Shown: positions 10,280 to 19,555 of the stretch, piece by piece
Position numbering within the stretch: position 1 is the first letter of the stretch
How the letters are laid out: every line of letters starts with the position of its first letter
Assembly: GCF_009938015.1 (NCBI RefSeq)
Contig: NZ_AP021884.1
Coordinates: 1,041,501-1,105,500, forward strand
Direction of reading: 5' to 3'
Source: Sulfuriferula plumbiphila
GTDB taxonomy: Bacteria > Pseudomonadota > Gammaproteobacteria > Burkholderiales > Sulfuriferulaceae
Length of the DNA stretch: 64,000 bases
Translations under genes and position numbers: made by a program
Notes under the pieces: generated by a model
Databases searched by the model: none
The model's input: only the letters and a program-made list of their open reading frames with translations
What the model was told of the DNA's origin: nothing

Positions 10280-10650
10280 CCAGGATCGTGATTCGTACGG
10301 ATGATGCGGCGGCTTTCTTTTCGCGCGCAAAGGATGCGGCGCGGAAAGCCGATCAGGGCGCAGCGTTTGAAGGCAAGCTAACGCTCTCGTTCGAAGACCC
10401 GCAACAGATGTTCACCGTGCTCTCGGAAGCGCGTCGCCGTTTGATGCTTGAAGTGATGCATGAGCCCAGAACGATTAATGAGCTGTCTCACCGCCTGCAT
10501 CGTAACCGTTCGGCTATCACCAAAGATGTCGGGCTGCTTGAGAAGATGGGGCTGCTTGTCTCGCAACGCCAGTCCAATCCGGGGCACGGGATTCAAAAAG
10601 TGGTGCGCTCTGTCGCGCCTAAAATCGAGATGGTGGCAACACTAGGGTAA
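10276..10650 (+). CDS. winged helix-turn-helix DNA-binding antitoxin-type protein
   Basis: A 124-residue protein whose C-terminal half is a MarR/ArsR-like winged helix: RRRLMLEVMHEPRTINELS, then the recognition region HRLHRNRSAITKDVGLLEKM near residue 76. The N-terminal half is acidic and aromatic and probably contacts the partner. Start overlap with the upstream TumE-like gene suggests translational coupling and autoregulation of the pair. Named by context; no operator was identified with confidence. Confidence 0.65.
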   Translation: MTRIVIRTDDAAAFFSRAKDAARKADQGAAFEGKLTLSFEDPQQMFTVLSEARRRLMLEVMHEPRTINELSHRLHRNRSAITKDVGLLEKMGLLVSQRQSNPGHGIQKVVRSVAPKIEMVATLG

Positions 10651-10674
10651 TTTTACGTGCATCACTGAGCTGGC

Positions 10675-11754
10675 CTACATCGCCGTCCAGCGGTACGGCG
10701 CAACATCCAGCGTCTGCGGCCTGCCTGCAATCAAATCCGCCAGAATCTGCGCGCTGGCCGGTGCCATGGTCACCCCATAGCGGAAGTGCCCGGTGTTGGC
10801 GTAGAGATTTTCGACCAGCGGGTGGCGCCCTATGGTCGGGATATTATCCGGCGAGCCCGGGCGCAGTCCGCTCCAGTGCTGCACCAGCGGCACCGACTGG
10901 AGCGCGGGCAGGATGTTGGTTGCGGCGTTGTAGAGCATGCGTTTGACCGTTTCGGTGGTGCTCTTGTCAAAACCGGCATCTTCCACCGTGCTGCCCGCCA
11001 GAATATGTCCGTCCCGGCGCGGGATCAGGTAAATGCCCTGGCGATAGACGATATGCGGCAACAGGTTCGGCGCGGCCTTGAACAACAGCATCTGCCCGCG
11101 CATCGGCTTGATTGGCCAATGCGGCGCGATATTGCCCAATACCGACTGGCTCCATGCACCGGCTGCAATGACATAAGCACTGGCCTGCAGTTTTCCCCGC
11201 GGCGTATCGAGATAATCAATGTGTGCCGGACTGGCGCGCGCGACCTGCGTGACTTCAACCCCTTCCAGCAGATTTACCCCGGCGTCCAAAGCGGTAACGC
11301 GCAGCGCCTGCACCAGACGCGGATTGCGCACCTGTGCCACATCCGGCAGCCACAATGCCGGGCTGTTTTCCGCCAGCGCAGGCACCCGCGCCTGCGCGTG
11401 CTCGCGCGCATGGCGCCAGCCGTGCTGCGCGCACCAGCGCCCGGCAGCAATGTCATCCACAGGCGGCAACACCAGCATCCCGCTGACCCGGAATTCGGGA
11501 TCTATGCCACTGCTGGAAGTCAGACGAGCCGACCAGTGCGGGTAAAGTTCGACGCCCAGATCGCACAGCCGGGAAACGGTATCCGGATAGTCCCATGGCA
11601 GCAGCGGCGACAAAATGCCGCCACCGGCCCAGGAAGATTCCGCACCCGCCACGCCGCGCTCCAGCACGGTAACGCGCGCGCCTTCACGCGCCAGTTCGAG
11701 TGCGCTGGATAAGCCGATGACACCGCCGCCGATGATGAGGAAGTCTGGATTCAC
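10675..11754 (-). CDS. thiO: glycine oxidase ThiO (FAD-dependent)
   Basis: A 359-residue flavoprotein of the D-amino-acid-oxidase fold. It supplies iminoglycine (dehydroglycine) for the thiazole ring of thiamine in aerobes. The N-terminal FAD-binding Rossmann segment FLIIGGGVIGLSSALELA is followed by ERGVAGAESSWAGGGILSP, and the C-terminal SGLRPGSPDNIPTIG and FRYGVTMAPASA segments fit ThiO. Other thi genes are not in the window. It runs divergently from the pilin operon, 135 bases away. Confidence 0.88.
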   Translation of the reverse strand: MNPDFLIIGGGVIGLSSALELAREGARVTVLERGVAGAESSWAGGGILSPLLPWDYPDTVSRLCDLGVELYPHWSARLTSSSGIDPEFRVSGMLVLPPVDDIAAGRWCAQHGWRHAREHAQARVPALAENSPALWLPDVAQVRNPRLVQALRVTALDAGVNLLEGVEVTQVARASPAHIDYLDTPRGKLQASAYVIAAGAWSQSVLGNIAPHWPIKPMRGQMLLFKAAPNLLPHIVYRQGIYLIPRRDGHILAGSTVEDAGFDKSTTETVKRMLYNAATNILPALQSVPLVQHWSGLRPGSPDNIPTIGRHPLVENLYANTGHFRYGVTMAPASAQILADLIAGRPQTLDVAPYRWTAM

Positions 11755-11889
11755 AGTGGGGAAAGGGGATGAAAACGCAATTGAGCCAGATTCTGCCCGT
11801 TCATTCTAACAAACCTGCCGCTTGTCGGGTGGCGCTGGTGGATTGCAGAATATCTGGCTAGGCTTCAGGCTGTGAAAAAAGAAAACATC

Positions 11890-12417
11890 ATGAACGGACA
11901 ATTCAACCACGGGTTCACGCTGATCGAGTTGCTGGTCACCATGGCGGTGGCAGCCATTCTGGTGACCATGGCTGTGCCCGGTTTCCAGACTTTTTTCAAC
12001 CGTAACCGCATAGCTGCGGTGACCAACGATTACCTTGCCGCCATCAACTACGCCCGCAGCGAGGCAGTCAAGGGCGGCGCCATTACAACCCTGTGCATGT
12101 CCAGCAACGGCAGCACCTGTAATGGCACGCAGTGGAGCCAGGGGTGGGTCATCTGGGCTGACCGTAATGCCAATGGCATGCTGGATGCTGGCGAACTTAT
12201 GCGCTCTCATGGGCCGATCAATGCAGGTGACGTGGCCATGGGGGGCAGCCAGACCAGCTTCAGTTTCAACGGCCAGGGCGCCCTGACCACGACCACCGGT
12301 GGAGATACGTTCAACATTTGTACCCCAAGCGATTTGACGCTTTCCAACAGCATTACCATCGACCCATCCGGCCATTTGCGGCGCGTCGCCAACCCCGGTC
12401 TTGCAACTTGTCCGTAA
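11890..12417 (+). CDS. fimT: type IV minor pilin / pseudopilin FimT (GspH family)
   Basis: A short leader ends in Gly before FTLIELLVTMAVAAILVTMAVPGF, the class III prepilin signal cut and N-methylated by PilD, followed by a GspH/FimT globular domain of about 140 residues. ATG 11890 gives an eight-residue leader; an in-frame GTG at 11872 would give fourteen and cannot be excluded. It is the first gene of the minor-pilin operon, whose products prime pilus assembly at the inner membrane. Confidence 0.88.
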   Translation: MNGQFNHGFTLIELLVTMAVAAILVTMAVPGFQTFFNRNRIAAVTNDYLAAINYARSEAVKGGAITTLCMSSNGSTCNGTQWSQGWVIWADRNANGMLDAGELMRSHGPINAGDVAMGGSQTSFSFNGQGALTTTTGGDTFNICTPSDLTLSNSITIDPSGHLRRVANPGLATCP

Positions 12418-12430
12418 TGGAGTGAGCCAC

Positions 12431-12871
12431 ATGCGGCAACATGGATTTACCTTATTGGAAGTGCTGGTGGCCATGGTCATCGTGTCCATTGGCCTCGTCG
12501 GCCTGGCCGGGTTGATGATGACCAGTGCCAAAAACAACCAGAGCGCTTATTACCGTTCGCAGGCGAGCTGGATGGGCTATGACATCATCGACCGCATGCG
12601 TGCTAACCGGAGTGTGGCTCAAAATGGTTCCTACGATATCTCGCTTGGGGTGTCACCAACCGGCTGTGGTACGGGGGTAGTGGTTTCTGATGATCTGTGT
12701 CAATGGAAAACGGAGCTGGCAACCGCTCTTCCAACTGGAGATGGATCAGTTTCAGTGTCAGGAGGCATTGCTACTGTCACTGTTAGTTGGGATGACAGAC
12801 GCGGGCTGGGAGCAAATGCAAATTTTGCTGGCAACCAGGCTCAATCCATTTTAATACAGACGCAGCTATGA
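12431..12871 (+). CDS. pilV: type IV minor pilin PilV
   Basis: 146 residues beginning MRQHGFTLLEVLVAMVIVSIG, a prepilin leader and hydrophobic helix with Glu5 in place. The body continues with DIIDRMRANRS, typical of PilV. ATG 12431 was chosen because it leaves a normal five-residue leader; an in-frame TTG 30 bases upstream would overlap fimT. The end overlaps pilW by four bases (atga), so the minor-pilin genes are translationally coupled. Confidence 0.9.
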   Translation: MRQHGFTLLEVLVAMVIVSIGLVGLAGLMMTSAKNNQSAYYRSQASWMGYDIIDRMRANRSVAQNGSYDISLGVSPTGCGTGVVVSDDLCQWKTELATALPTGDGSVSVSGGIATVTVSWDDRRGLGANANFAGNQAQSILIQTQL

Positions 12872-13983
12872 ACCTTAATCGATCCATGTCCTTGCGCCAG
12901 ACCGGTTTCAGCCTGATAGAGCTGATGGTTGCCATTACCATCGGTTTCATCGTGGTGGCTGGCGTGGGCTATCTGTATTTAGGCAGCCGTCAGGCTTTTA
13001 ACGCCCAGGATAGCCTGTCGGCCATTCAGGAAAACGGCCGTTTTGCGCTGGATACGATGAGCCGCGACATTCGCATGGCCGGCTACATGGGATGTGGCAA
13101 CCTGGCCGTATATGCTGCTTCTCCTGGCACGCTTGGCAATATTACCAAGGCCCCCGCAATTGCCCCCGTAACACCCGCCAGCGCCTTGCAGGTCTTTCCC
13201 GGCGGCACTGGCTGGACTGCTCCAGCTGGAGTCAGCTGGGCGGCCGGTGACGTATTGCGTGTGTCCGGGGTCGATCCATCCGGAGTGTCGCTTGCCGGCC
13301 CAGCACTTCCAGGTAGCGCTGCCGCTATTCACGTTAGCGGCAATCCTGGCAATTTCCAGGCTAACGACGTGCTGTTGATAAGCGATTGCACGAATGCGGT
13401 GATATTCGTGACAAGTAGCGTGTCGAATGCACCGGGAATGGTCACTTTTGCTCATGCGAGCAATGTAAATACCGTGCCATATCTTTCCGCGACCCATACA
13501 TTTTCGCCTTCGGCGCCGGGATCACCGGGAGCCCAGGTTTACGCTTTCCGGCAGGCGGATTATTTCGTGGGCTGCCCCACGGCATCATTTTCTGGTGGTC
13601 AATGCAGCGTGCCTTTAGCGCTTTATCAGGTGATCAACAACGGCGTTCCGCAAGCGCTGGTGGATAATGTGGAAAACATGGCGTTCATGCTGGGAGTGGA
13701 TACGAGTGCACCGCCTCCCAATGTGCCGCCTGCCCAAGTCGTGGGGGCTTACCAGACACCTGCTGCGGTTGCGAACGCTGGAAATTGGGCCAAGGTGCTC
13801 ACGGTACAAGTGCATTTGCTGATGGTGGGCGGCCCGGCCAATGACGCGCGCAGCAATGTTGCCGTAGCCTCTCAACCGTACAGTTTCATCGTCAACGGAA
13901 CCACCTACGCATCCTATCCAGCAGACCGGCGCATGCGCCAGGATGCCACCGCTACCATCGCCCTCCGCAACCGCCTCCCCTAA
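12868..13983 (+). CDS. pilW: type IV minor pilin PilW
   Basis: 371 residues. The leader MNLNRSMSLRQTG precedes FSLIELMVAITIGFIVV, then comes the PilW-type AIQENGRFALDTMSRDIRMAGYMGC block near residue 50 (conserved early in the family). It is a minor pilin in the inner-membrane priming complex with PilV, PilX and PilE. The large globular domain contains several Cys residues that could form disulfides. It sits within the coupled operon. Confidence 0.9.
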   Translation: MNLNRSMSLRQTGFSLIELMVAITIGFIVVAGVGYLYLGSRQAFNAQDSLSAIQENGRFALDTMSRDIRMAGYMGCGNLAVYAASPGTLGNITKAPAIAPVTPASALQVFPGGTGWTAPAGVSWAAGDVLRVSGVDPSGVSLAGPALPGSAAAIHVSGNPGNFQANDVLLISDCTNAVIFVTSSVSNAPGMVTFAHASNVNTVPYLSATHTFSPSAPGSPGAQVYAFRQADYFVGCPTASFSGGQCSVPLALYQVINNGVPQALVDNVENMAFMLGVDTSAPPPNVPPAQVVGAYQTPAAVANAGNWAKVLTVQVHLLMVGGPANDARSNVAVASQPYSFIVNGTTYASYPADRRMRQDATATIALRNRLP

Positions 13984-13986
13984 ATC

Positions 13987-14517
13987 ATGGACAAGTCGCT
14001 TATTTCTTTCAGACAAACCGGCATGGTCTTGATGGTCAGCCTGATTTTTTTAGTGCTGCTGACCCTGCTGGCTGTCTCGGCGATGCATGGCACCATCCTG
14101 CAAGAGCGGATGGCGGGAAATACCCGTGATCGCATGCTGGCTTTCCAGGCCGCCGAGATGGCCTTGCGTGCCGGCGATGCCCTGTTGGGCAATCCGGGTC
14201 TTCCCCCCAATGGACCAGGAATCTATATGGGGCTGAATTCATCACCTGCCGCTACTTATACTTCGGTGCAGCAATGGGACACCGCCTATCCATGGGCCAC
14301 CAGTGCCGCGACGATTAGCGGTAGCCTCCAATATGTGGCGCAACAGCCCCGCTATGTGATTGAGAGGCTTTCCACCACCGCGTCCTGCGGACCGCTGCCG
14401 AAACAAAAAAACTTGGTTCACACTGGTGAAGGCTACTACCGCATCACCAGCCGGGGGGTAGGCGGCAGCACCAATGCTGCGGTGATTCTTCAGGAAATTT
14501 ACGTCCGCTGCTCATAG
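13987..14517 (+). CDS. pilX: type IV pilus assembly protein PilX
   Basis: 176 residues with the PilX N-terminal domain. A hydrophobic segment MVLMVSLIFLVLLTLLAVS is followed by the very conserved QERMAGNTRDRMLAFQAAE block. Unlike true pilins it has no FTLIE Glu at position 5, as is usual for PilX. It starts three bases after the pilW stop. The product takes part in pilus priming and presentation of PilY1. Confidence 0.88.
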   Translation: MDKSLISFRQTGMVLMVSLIFLVLLTLLAVSAMHGTILQERMAGNTRDRMLAFQAAEMALRAGDALLGNPGLPPNGPGIYMGLNSSPAATYTSVQQWDTAYPWATSAATISGSLQYVAQQPRYVIERLSTTASCGPLPKQKNLVHTGEGYYRITSRGVGGSTNAAVILQEIYVRCS

Positions 14518-14525
14518 GAGAAAAA

Positions 14526-14744
14526 ATGAAATCGTATTGCTTATTGCTTATTGTGTTTCTAGGGGTATTGGGTTCTACCTCATCTGCCGTCGCCATGATG
14601 CGCGCACCAGGCAGTGCAGCATCCCCAACCCAGCAGAAGCCTCAGCATGAGATAAAAAAGCATCCTGTTGACAAAACACAGTCATCCCAACAGCAAAACT
14701 ATCAGACAGTACCGCTGACCGTACCGGTCAAGAAAAACCGGTAA
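14526..14744 (+). CDS. small exported protein in pilus operon
   Basis: A 72-residue predicted secreted protein. It has a Lys-started hydrophobic signal (CLLLIVFLGVLGSTSSAVA), then a Gln/Pro/Lys-rich, low-complexity mature part of about 48 residues. A TAGGAGAAAAA ribosome site immediately precedes ATG. It lies between pilX and pilY1, where several bacteria carry a short variable gene. No family was recognised; a role as a periplasmic partner of PilY1 or the pilins is only suggested by position. Confidence 0.6.
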   Translation: MKSYCLLLIVFLGVLGSTSSAVAMMRAPGSAASPTQQKPQHEIKKHPVDKTQSSQQQNYQTVPLTVPVKKNR

Positions 14745-14777
14745 ATCCATGTTTTACCCTTGCGCAAGGGAGCAACC

Positions 14778-17700
14778 ATGAACCCATTACCTTCACGCAA
14801 ATGTTCAGCAGCCACGCCTACGACCGGCTGGCATCTATATGCTGCCATGCTAGTGACGCTATTGCCCTTGGCAGGCATGAAAGCGGCCGATGCAGTGACC
14901 ATTTCCAATACGCCGCTGTATCTGGGCACCAGCGCGCCGCCTAATGTGTTGCTGACGCTCTCCAATGCCCAGAACATGGACGAGAATGGCAATCCGGCGA
15001 ACGGTATTCCCATTGGAGCAGCCATCGGTGGCAGCAGTCCGGACAGCAAATCGGAAATTGCCCGCGGCGTGATCCGCAATCTGGGTAGCAGTTATGCCGG
15101 CCAGATTAATCTGGGATTGATGACATTTAAGCAATATACGCCCAGCCCGCTGTATCTTTACAATTCCCTGTACGACGCCAGCTACAATCCTGCCAACTAC
15201 GCTGCGCCGCCACCCTATGTGGCGAAGAACGCCACCACCAAGAATTACCGGATTGCCAATCCTGCCGATACCGCCAATTACATCTATTACAACTGGGCGT
15301 CGCCTTTTTACGATAGCGGTCTTTACCCGTACAATTTTTGCTATTCCGATACGGCTAGATTCGATAATACAACCAATATTTCTTCATACGACAATTACCG
15401 CTGTTTTAATACCAAAACCGGCACCAGTGACGGCATCGTCTCTCCCATGCCGGGTTCGGGTAGCGCAACGTCTGCGGAGCAGGCCTATGGTTACCAGGGG
15501 CCCGTGATTTATCAGGGGTATTTTGTTCCCACCGATACCGACTATGCCACCAACACCCTGGATTTTGGTGCACGTATTCCTTCCATCTATACCTCCACAG
15601 CCTGGTTTTCAGCAGGTTCGCCCGGCGGTGGCTACTTGCAGGTGCCCGTCGCACCTTTAAATTCCACTCAGCAGACCAAGCTGAATAACAAGCTGACTTG
15701 CAACGTGCCAGCCACTAATGGCAGCGAACCCAACCCGAATCCCACCCCCAGTTCCGCGCCCTGCAATAGCAATAGCAGCCCCACGGGCAGCAGCATACTC
15801 AATGCCGGTCTGACCGCGATCGAGGGCACGCTGAAAGCAAACCAGCTCTATTTCTCCGGAGGAACCAGTTCCGCGCAGGGATTTGCAACCAACACCTTGC
15901 CCAATTCCTGCAATAAGAATTTTGCCGTGCTGCTGACCAATGGTTTGCCCAGCGTGACGTCCACAGGCACCATACCCAAATTGTCCAACGGCCAGATTGA
16001 TATCTGCACGCTGACCAGTCAGGCGGTGACGGCTGCAACAAACCTGAAAAAATCCGGTGTGAATCTGTACGTCGTAGGCTACGCCATGCTGCCGCAAGTG
16101 TTACAGAACTATACGGCTCTGTGCGGCAACGCCACTAATCCGCTGGATCAACTGGCGAGTGCCGGTGGTACCGGCACATCCTTTTCCGCCAGCAATCCGG
16201 CCCAGTTGCAAAGCGCCCTGAATGGCGTATTCAACAGCATTGTCCAGTCTGCTGGCTCGTCTTCCGCGCTGACGTCCAATTCCACCAGCGTCAATAGCAG
16301 TTCGTATATCTACCAGGCCGGTTTCAACACCGCCGACTGGTCGGGCAGCTTGCGCGCTTTACTGGTGTCAGGCAGCACCAGTGTCGCGCCAGCGTGGGAT
16401 GCAGCCACGCTGATGCCTGCTGCTGCAGCACGTTCCATTTTCACCTGGAACGGTACTGCAGGAAAGACTTTTTCATGGACAAATTTAACAGCTAACGAAC
16501 AGTGCTATCTGGCATCGCAGGCTTCGGGATGCACGCTGACAGCAGGGCAGGCGAGCACCGGCCAGAACGTGCTGAACTACCTGCGTGGCGATGCCAGTCT
16601 GGAACAGAAAAACGGAGGTTCTTACCGCAACCGTAGCACCTCGCTGGGCGATATCGTGAATTCCAATCCGCTCTACCTCAGCAATGAGGATTATGGCTAT
16701 TCCATCCTGCCGGGCTCGGAGGGGTCCAGCTACGCAGCCTATCTGCAGAACAAGTCGAGTAACACGCCCATGCTCTACGTGGGTGCCAATGACGGCATGT
16801 TGCATGGGTTCAATGCAAGCACTGGAGTGGAAACATTTGCTTATGTACCCAGTGCAGTGTATCCCCATCTGGCAGATCTGACCCTGCCCAGTTATAACGG
16901 CAATCACGAGTATTTCGTGGACGGTTCTCCCGGCAACGGCGATGCGTATTACGCCAGCGCCTGGCACACGATTTTGCTGGGTACGCTGGGCTCGACCATG
17001 GGCACCAATGCAGTGTTTGCGATGGATGTCACCAACCCGGGCAGCATGAGCGCCGGCAACGCACTGTGGGAATTCACCGATGCCAGCGATTTGGGCAACA
17101 CCTGGGGTAAAGGAACGGTGGCGCGCTTCAATGACGGCAATTACTATGCGGTGGTGAATAACGGCTACAACAGTGTCAACAAGCATGCGGTGCTGTTTTT
17201 GATTCAGGTAGATAACCCTTCCAATGTCATCAAGATCGATACCGGCGTGGGTGGCGGCAGTGTGGACAATGGCTTGTCGCAACCCACTTTGCTGGATCAG
17301 GACAACAATGGCACCATCGATGCAATTTACGCGGGGGATTTGCAGGGGGACGTGTGGAAGTTCGATGTGAGCAGTACCAATAAGAATCAGTGGAAAGTTG
17401 CTTACACTAGCGGTAGCACCAAATTGCCGCTGTTCAAGGCCAGAGACGCCAGCGGTGCCGTTCAGCCGATTACCGCGCCGCTTGTCCTGAGTACACTGCC
17501 CAATGGAGCAACAGGCACGGTGCTGATTTACTTTGGTACGGGGCAGTATCTGAATACTGCCGATCTGACCAATACTGCGACGCAGAGCCTGTATGGTGTG
17601 CTGGACAGCAGTACCTTCCTATCTGGCGCATTTAGCGGCGGTACCAGCAATTTTAGCCGCACTACCCAGCTCAGCGGTGTCAACGTGCTGGTGCAGCAGT

Positions 17701-18272
17701 CTATCCTCTTCGAGAGCGCCCAGGCCCGTGCTGTGAGTAGCAATAGCGTGAATTATGCGGGGGGGGCCTTGGGCTGGTATATGGATTTGCTACAGCCGCC
17801 AAATGCCACCCAGCAGGGCGAACGGGTGACCAGTGAGGCTTTGCTGCGTTCCGGCCGCGTGGTTTTTGTTACCAGGATACCTGCAACGGGTACCTGCGTG
17901 AGTGGCGGGAGTAGCTGGTTTATGGAGCTGGATGCTGCCAGTGGCGGTGCGCCCGGTTACACCTTCATGGATATCAATGGGGATGGGAAATACGACAGCA
18001 GCGACAATGTTACCTTGTCCAATGGAGCCAGCGCCGTGGTTACCGGTGTTAAGATCAGCGGCAGCTTTGGCAGTACGCCGGTGTCATTGTCTAATGGCGG
18101 CTCCTATACTACGGTAAGCGGACTGTCCAGCGGTGGGACAACGGCCGGAGGTGGCTCCGGCGCTAACCAGACTGGGCAGTGGACAGGTCAGTTCGGTCAA
18201 AATGGGCCCGGACTCCCAGATACATTAAAGATTCAGGGTAGCCCTCGCGCATCATGGAGCCAGATCAAATGA
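14778..18272 (+). CDS. pilY1: type IV pilus tip adhesin/biogenesis protein PilY1
   Basis: About 1164 residues. ATG 14778 follows an AAGGGA ribosome site and is preferred to the in-frame TTG at 14760. A signal segment precedes a von Willebrand A-like N-terminal half (PPNVLLTLSNAQNMDENG, then a long Ser/Asn/Tyr-rich region). The C-terminal PilC beta-propeller carries a Ca-binding-loop-like DQDNNGTIDAIYAGDLQGDVW near residue 840, plus DINGDGKYDSSDN near 1064. The DxSxS metal site expected in the A domain is not visible. The product caps the pilus, regulates extension and retraction, and can act as adhesin. Confidence 0.9.
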   Translation: MNPLPSRKCSAATPTTGWHLYAAMLVTLLPLAGMKAADAVTISNTPLYLGTSAPPNVLLTLSNAQNMDENGNPANGIPIGAAIGGSSPDSKSEIARGVIRNLGSSYAGQINLGLMTFKQYTPSPLYLYNSLYDASYNPANYAAPPPYVAKNATTKNYRIANPADTANYIYYNWASPFYDSGLYPYNFCYSDTARFDNTTNISSYDNYRCFNTKTGTSDGIVSPMPGSGSATSAEQAYGYQGPVIYQGYFVPTDTDYATNTLDFGARIPSIYTSTAWFSAGSPGGGYLQVPVAPLNSTQQTKLNNKLTCNVPATNGSEPNPNPTPSSAPCNSNSSPTGSSILNAGLTAIEGTLKANQLYFSGGTSSAQGFATNTLPNSCNKNFAVLLTNGLPSVTSTGTIPKLSNGQIDICTLTSQAVTAATNLKKSGVNLYVVGYAMLPQVLQNYTALCGNATNPLDQLASAGGTGTSFSASNPAQLQSALNGVFNSIVQSAGSSSALTSNSTSVNSSSYIYQAGFNTADWSGSLRALLVSGSTSVAPAWDAATLMPAAAARSIFTWNGTAGKTFSWTNLTANEQCYLASQASGCTLTAGQASTGQNVLNYLRGDASLEQKNGGSYRNRSTSLGDIVNSNPLYLSNEDYGYSILPGSEGSSYAAYLQNKSSNTPMLYVGANDGMLHGFNASTGVETFAYVPSAVYPHLADLTLPSYNGNHEYFVDGSPGNGDAYYASAWHTILLGTLGSTMGTNAVFAMDVTNPGSMSAGNALWEFTDASDLGNTWGKGTVARFNDGNYYAVVNNGYNSVNKHAVLFLIQVDNPSNVIKIDTGVGGGSVDNGLSQPTLLDQDNNGTIDAIYAGDLQGDVWKFDVSSTNKNQWKVAYTSGSTKLPLFKARDASGAVQPITAPLVLSTLPNGATGTVLIYFGTGQYLNTADLTNTATQSLYGVLDSSTFLSGAFSGGTSNFSRTTQLSGVNVLVQQSILFESAQARAVSSNSVNYAGGALGWYMDLLQPPNATQQGERVTSEALLRSGRVVFVTRIPATGTCVSGGSSWFMELDAASGGAPGYTFMDINGDGKYDSSDNVTLSNGASAVVTGVKISGSFGSTPVSLSNGGSYTTVSGLSSGGTTAGGGSGANQTGQWTGQFGQNGPGLPDTLKIQGSPRASWSQIK

Positions 18273-18721
18273 AGAAACCAATCCAGGCACTGGGGGGATT
18301 TACCCTCATCGAATTGATGATCGCAGTGGTGGTGATCGGGATACTGTCAGCCATTGCCTATGCCAGCTATACCTCATACGTGCAACGTGCGCGCCGGTCG
18401 GAAGCCAAGGCGGTTTTGCTTCAGGATGCCACCATCCTGGAACGGAATTTCACCATGGCGAACCGTTACGACAATACGCAACTCAATGGTGGAGGTACTG
18501 CCACCAGTGGGCTGATTATCGCGCAAGCGCCCCCCAGTGGCACCGCCAACTATACGATTGGCGTGGCTTTTAACACAACGCCTGCCACGGATTTTTTACT
18601 GAAAGCCACACCAACAGGCCCCATGGCCTCAGATGCCTGCGGGGTGTTTACATTGGATAATGCCGGGGTGCAGGGAGTCACTGGAGGCGCTCTATCAGCT
18701 GCGGAGTGTTGGGGGCGCTAA
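18269..18721 (+). CDS. pilE: type IV pilin, PilE-like minor pilin
   Basis: 150 residues. ATG 18269 overlaps the pilY1 stop by four bases (atga) and gives the leader MKKPIQALGG before FTLIELMIAVVVIGILSAIAY. The body has the pilin pattern YTSYVQRARRSEAKAVL and ends in a Cys-delimited loop (DACGVF to AAECWGR). Position at the end of the fimT-pilVWX-pilY1 operon marks it as a minor pilin of the PilE type. No terminator is obvious downstream. Confidence 0.88.
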   Translation: MKKPIQALGGFTLIELMIAVVVIGILSAIAYASYTSYVQRARRSEAKAVLLQDATILERNFTMANRYDNTQLNGGGTATSGLIIAQAPPSGTANYTIGVAFNTTPATDFLLKATPTGPMASDACGVFTLDNAGVQGVTGGALSAAECWGR

Positions 18722-18842
18722 GCTGATTTTCGTGAGCAGGAGATTTTGGTGTCGAGTTGTTTAATGCCAGCCAGTGTGGCCACGCGACACACGCAGACCG
18801 GATTGCCCCTGCGAATGGTCAGTGTAAGAGGATACGGGAATT

Positions 18843-19190
18843 CTAGCTAGGCTGGCCTTGCTGAATCAATCCTTTTGGTAACGGAAACATCACGCTCTCC
18901 GCTGTGCCACCCAACTCTGTAACATTGTCTACGCCCAGCAACTTGAGCCGGGCGATGACTTCCTGCACCAGCACTTCCGGGGCGGAGGCACCAGCGGTGA
19001 CGCCAATGCGGGTTTTATCCGGGCAGCCATTCCGCTTTCAACTCCGCGGCGTTATCCACCATATAGGCGCTCACTCCCAAATTCTGCGCCACTTCGCGCA
19101 GGCGGTTGGAATTGGAGCTGTTGGGGGAGCCGACCACGATAATGGGATCGCATTGGCTCGCCAGCGCCTGTTCAGCGCCTTGGTGGTTAA
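18843..19190 (-). pseudogene. truncated, frameshifted second copy of ispH (C-terminal part)
   Basis: Read leftwards, this stretch gives the last third of IspH twice interrupted. [28 protein letters not shown] and [20 protein letters not shown] are followed by an extra base near 19020. The frame then continues as [20 protein letters not shown] and ends at a TAG at 18843-18845. Bases 19024-19140 match 20207-20323 of the intact ispH with one visible mismatch, while the outer parts differ much more. The promoter-proximal two thirds are missing. It is therefore an old paralogue remnant whose core was perhaps renewed by gene conversion. Confidence 0.85.
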
Positions 19191-19320
19191 ATGTTTTCCA
19201 GGTTAATTGCCAAGAATAGCCCAACCTGGTTGGGTTGGTAATGGAGGTATTGCTTAAATGGCGCCTACTTGCTAGCATATGCTTGAATATATGCCAAGCT
19301 GCGCCAACAAGGAGGCCACC

Positions 19321-19554
19321 ATGTTAACCGAGCGCCATGTACGTCTATTCAAGAACGGTCGTAACCAGGCGATACGCATTCCCCGCGAGTTCGAACTGTC
19401 GGGTACTGAAGCCATCATCCGCAAAGAAGGTAATCGCTTGATTATTGAACCGCTGCCGCGTCGTTCGTTACTGGGATTGCTCGCCGGATGGGAGCCGATG
19501 GAAGAGAATTTCCCCGTGGTCGAGGATTTGCCTGCCGAACCGGTGGAACTCTGA
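19321..19554 (+). CDS. vapB: VapB-type antitoxin (AbrB/MazE fold)
   Basis: 77 residues. ATG 19321 is placed by a perfect GGAGG eight bases upstream; an earlier in-frame ATG at 19279 lacks one. The N-terminal swapped-hairpin DNA-binding domain reads LFKNGRNQAIRIPREFEL, and the acidic tail EENFPVVEDLP would wrap the toxin. It is followed at once by the PIN-domain gene. The product neutralises the toxin and represses the operon; the about 130-base gap upstream should hold promoter and operator. Confidence 0.85.
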   Translation: MLTERHVRLFKNGRNQAIRIPREFELSGTEAIIRKEGNRLIIEPLPRRSLLGLLAGWEPMEENFPVVEDLPAEPVEL

Positions 19555-19555
19555 G

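Noticed and set aside
18904..19206. 100-codon plus-strand frame over the ispH fragment
   Set aside because: It is the complement of the IspH-like protein sequence and shares no pattern with any family.
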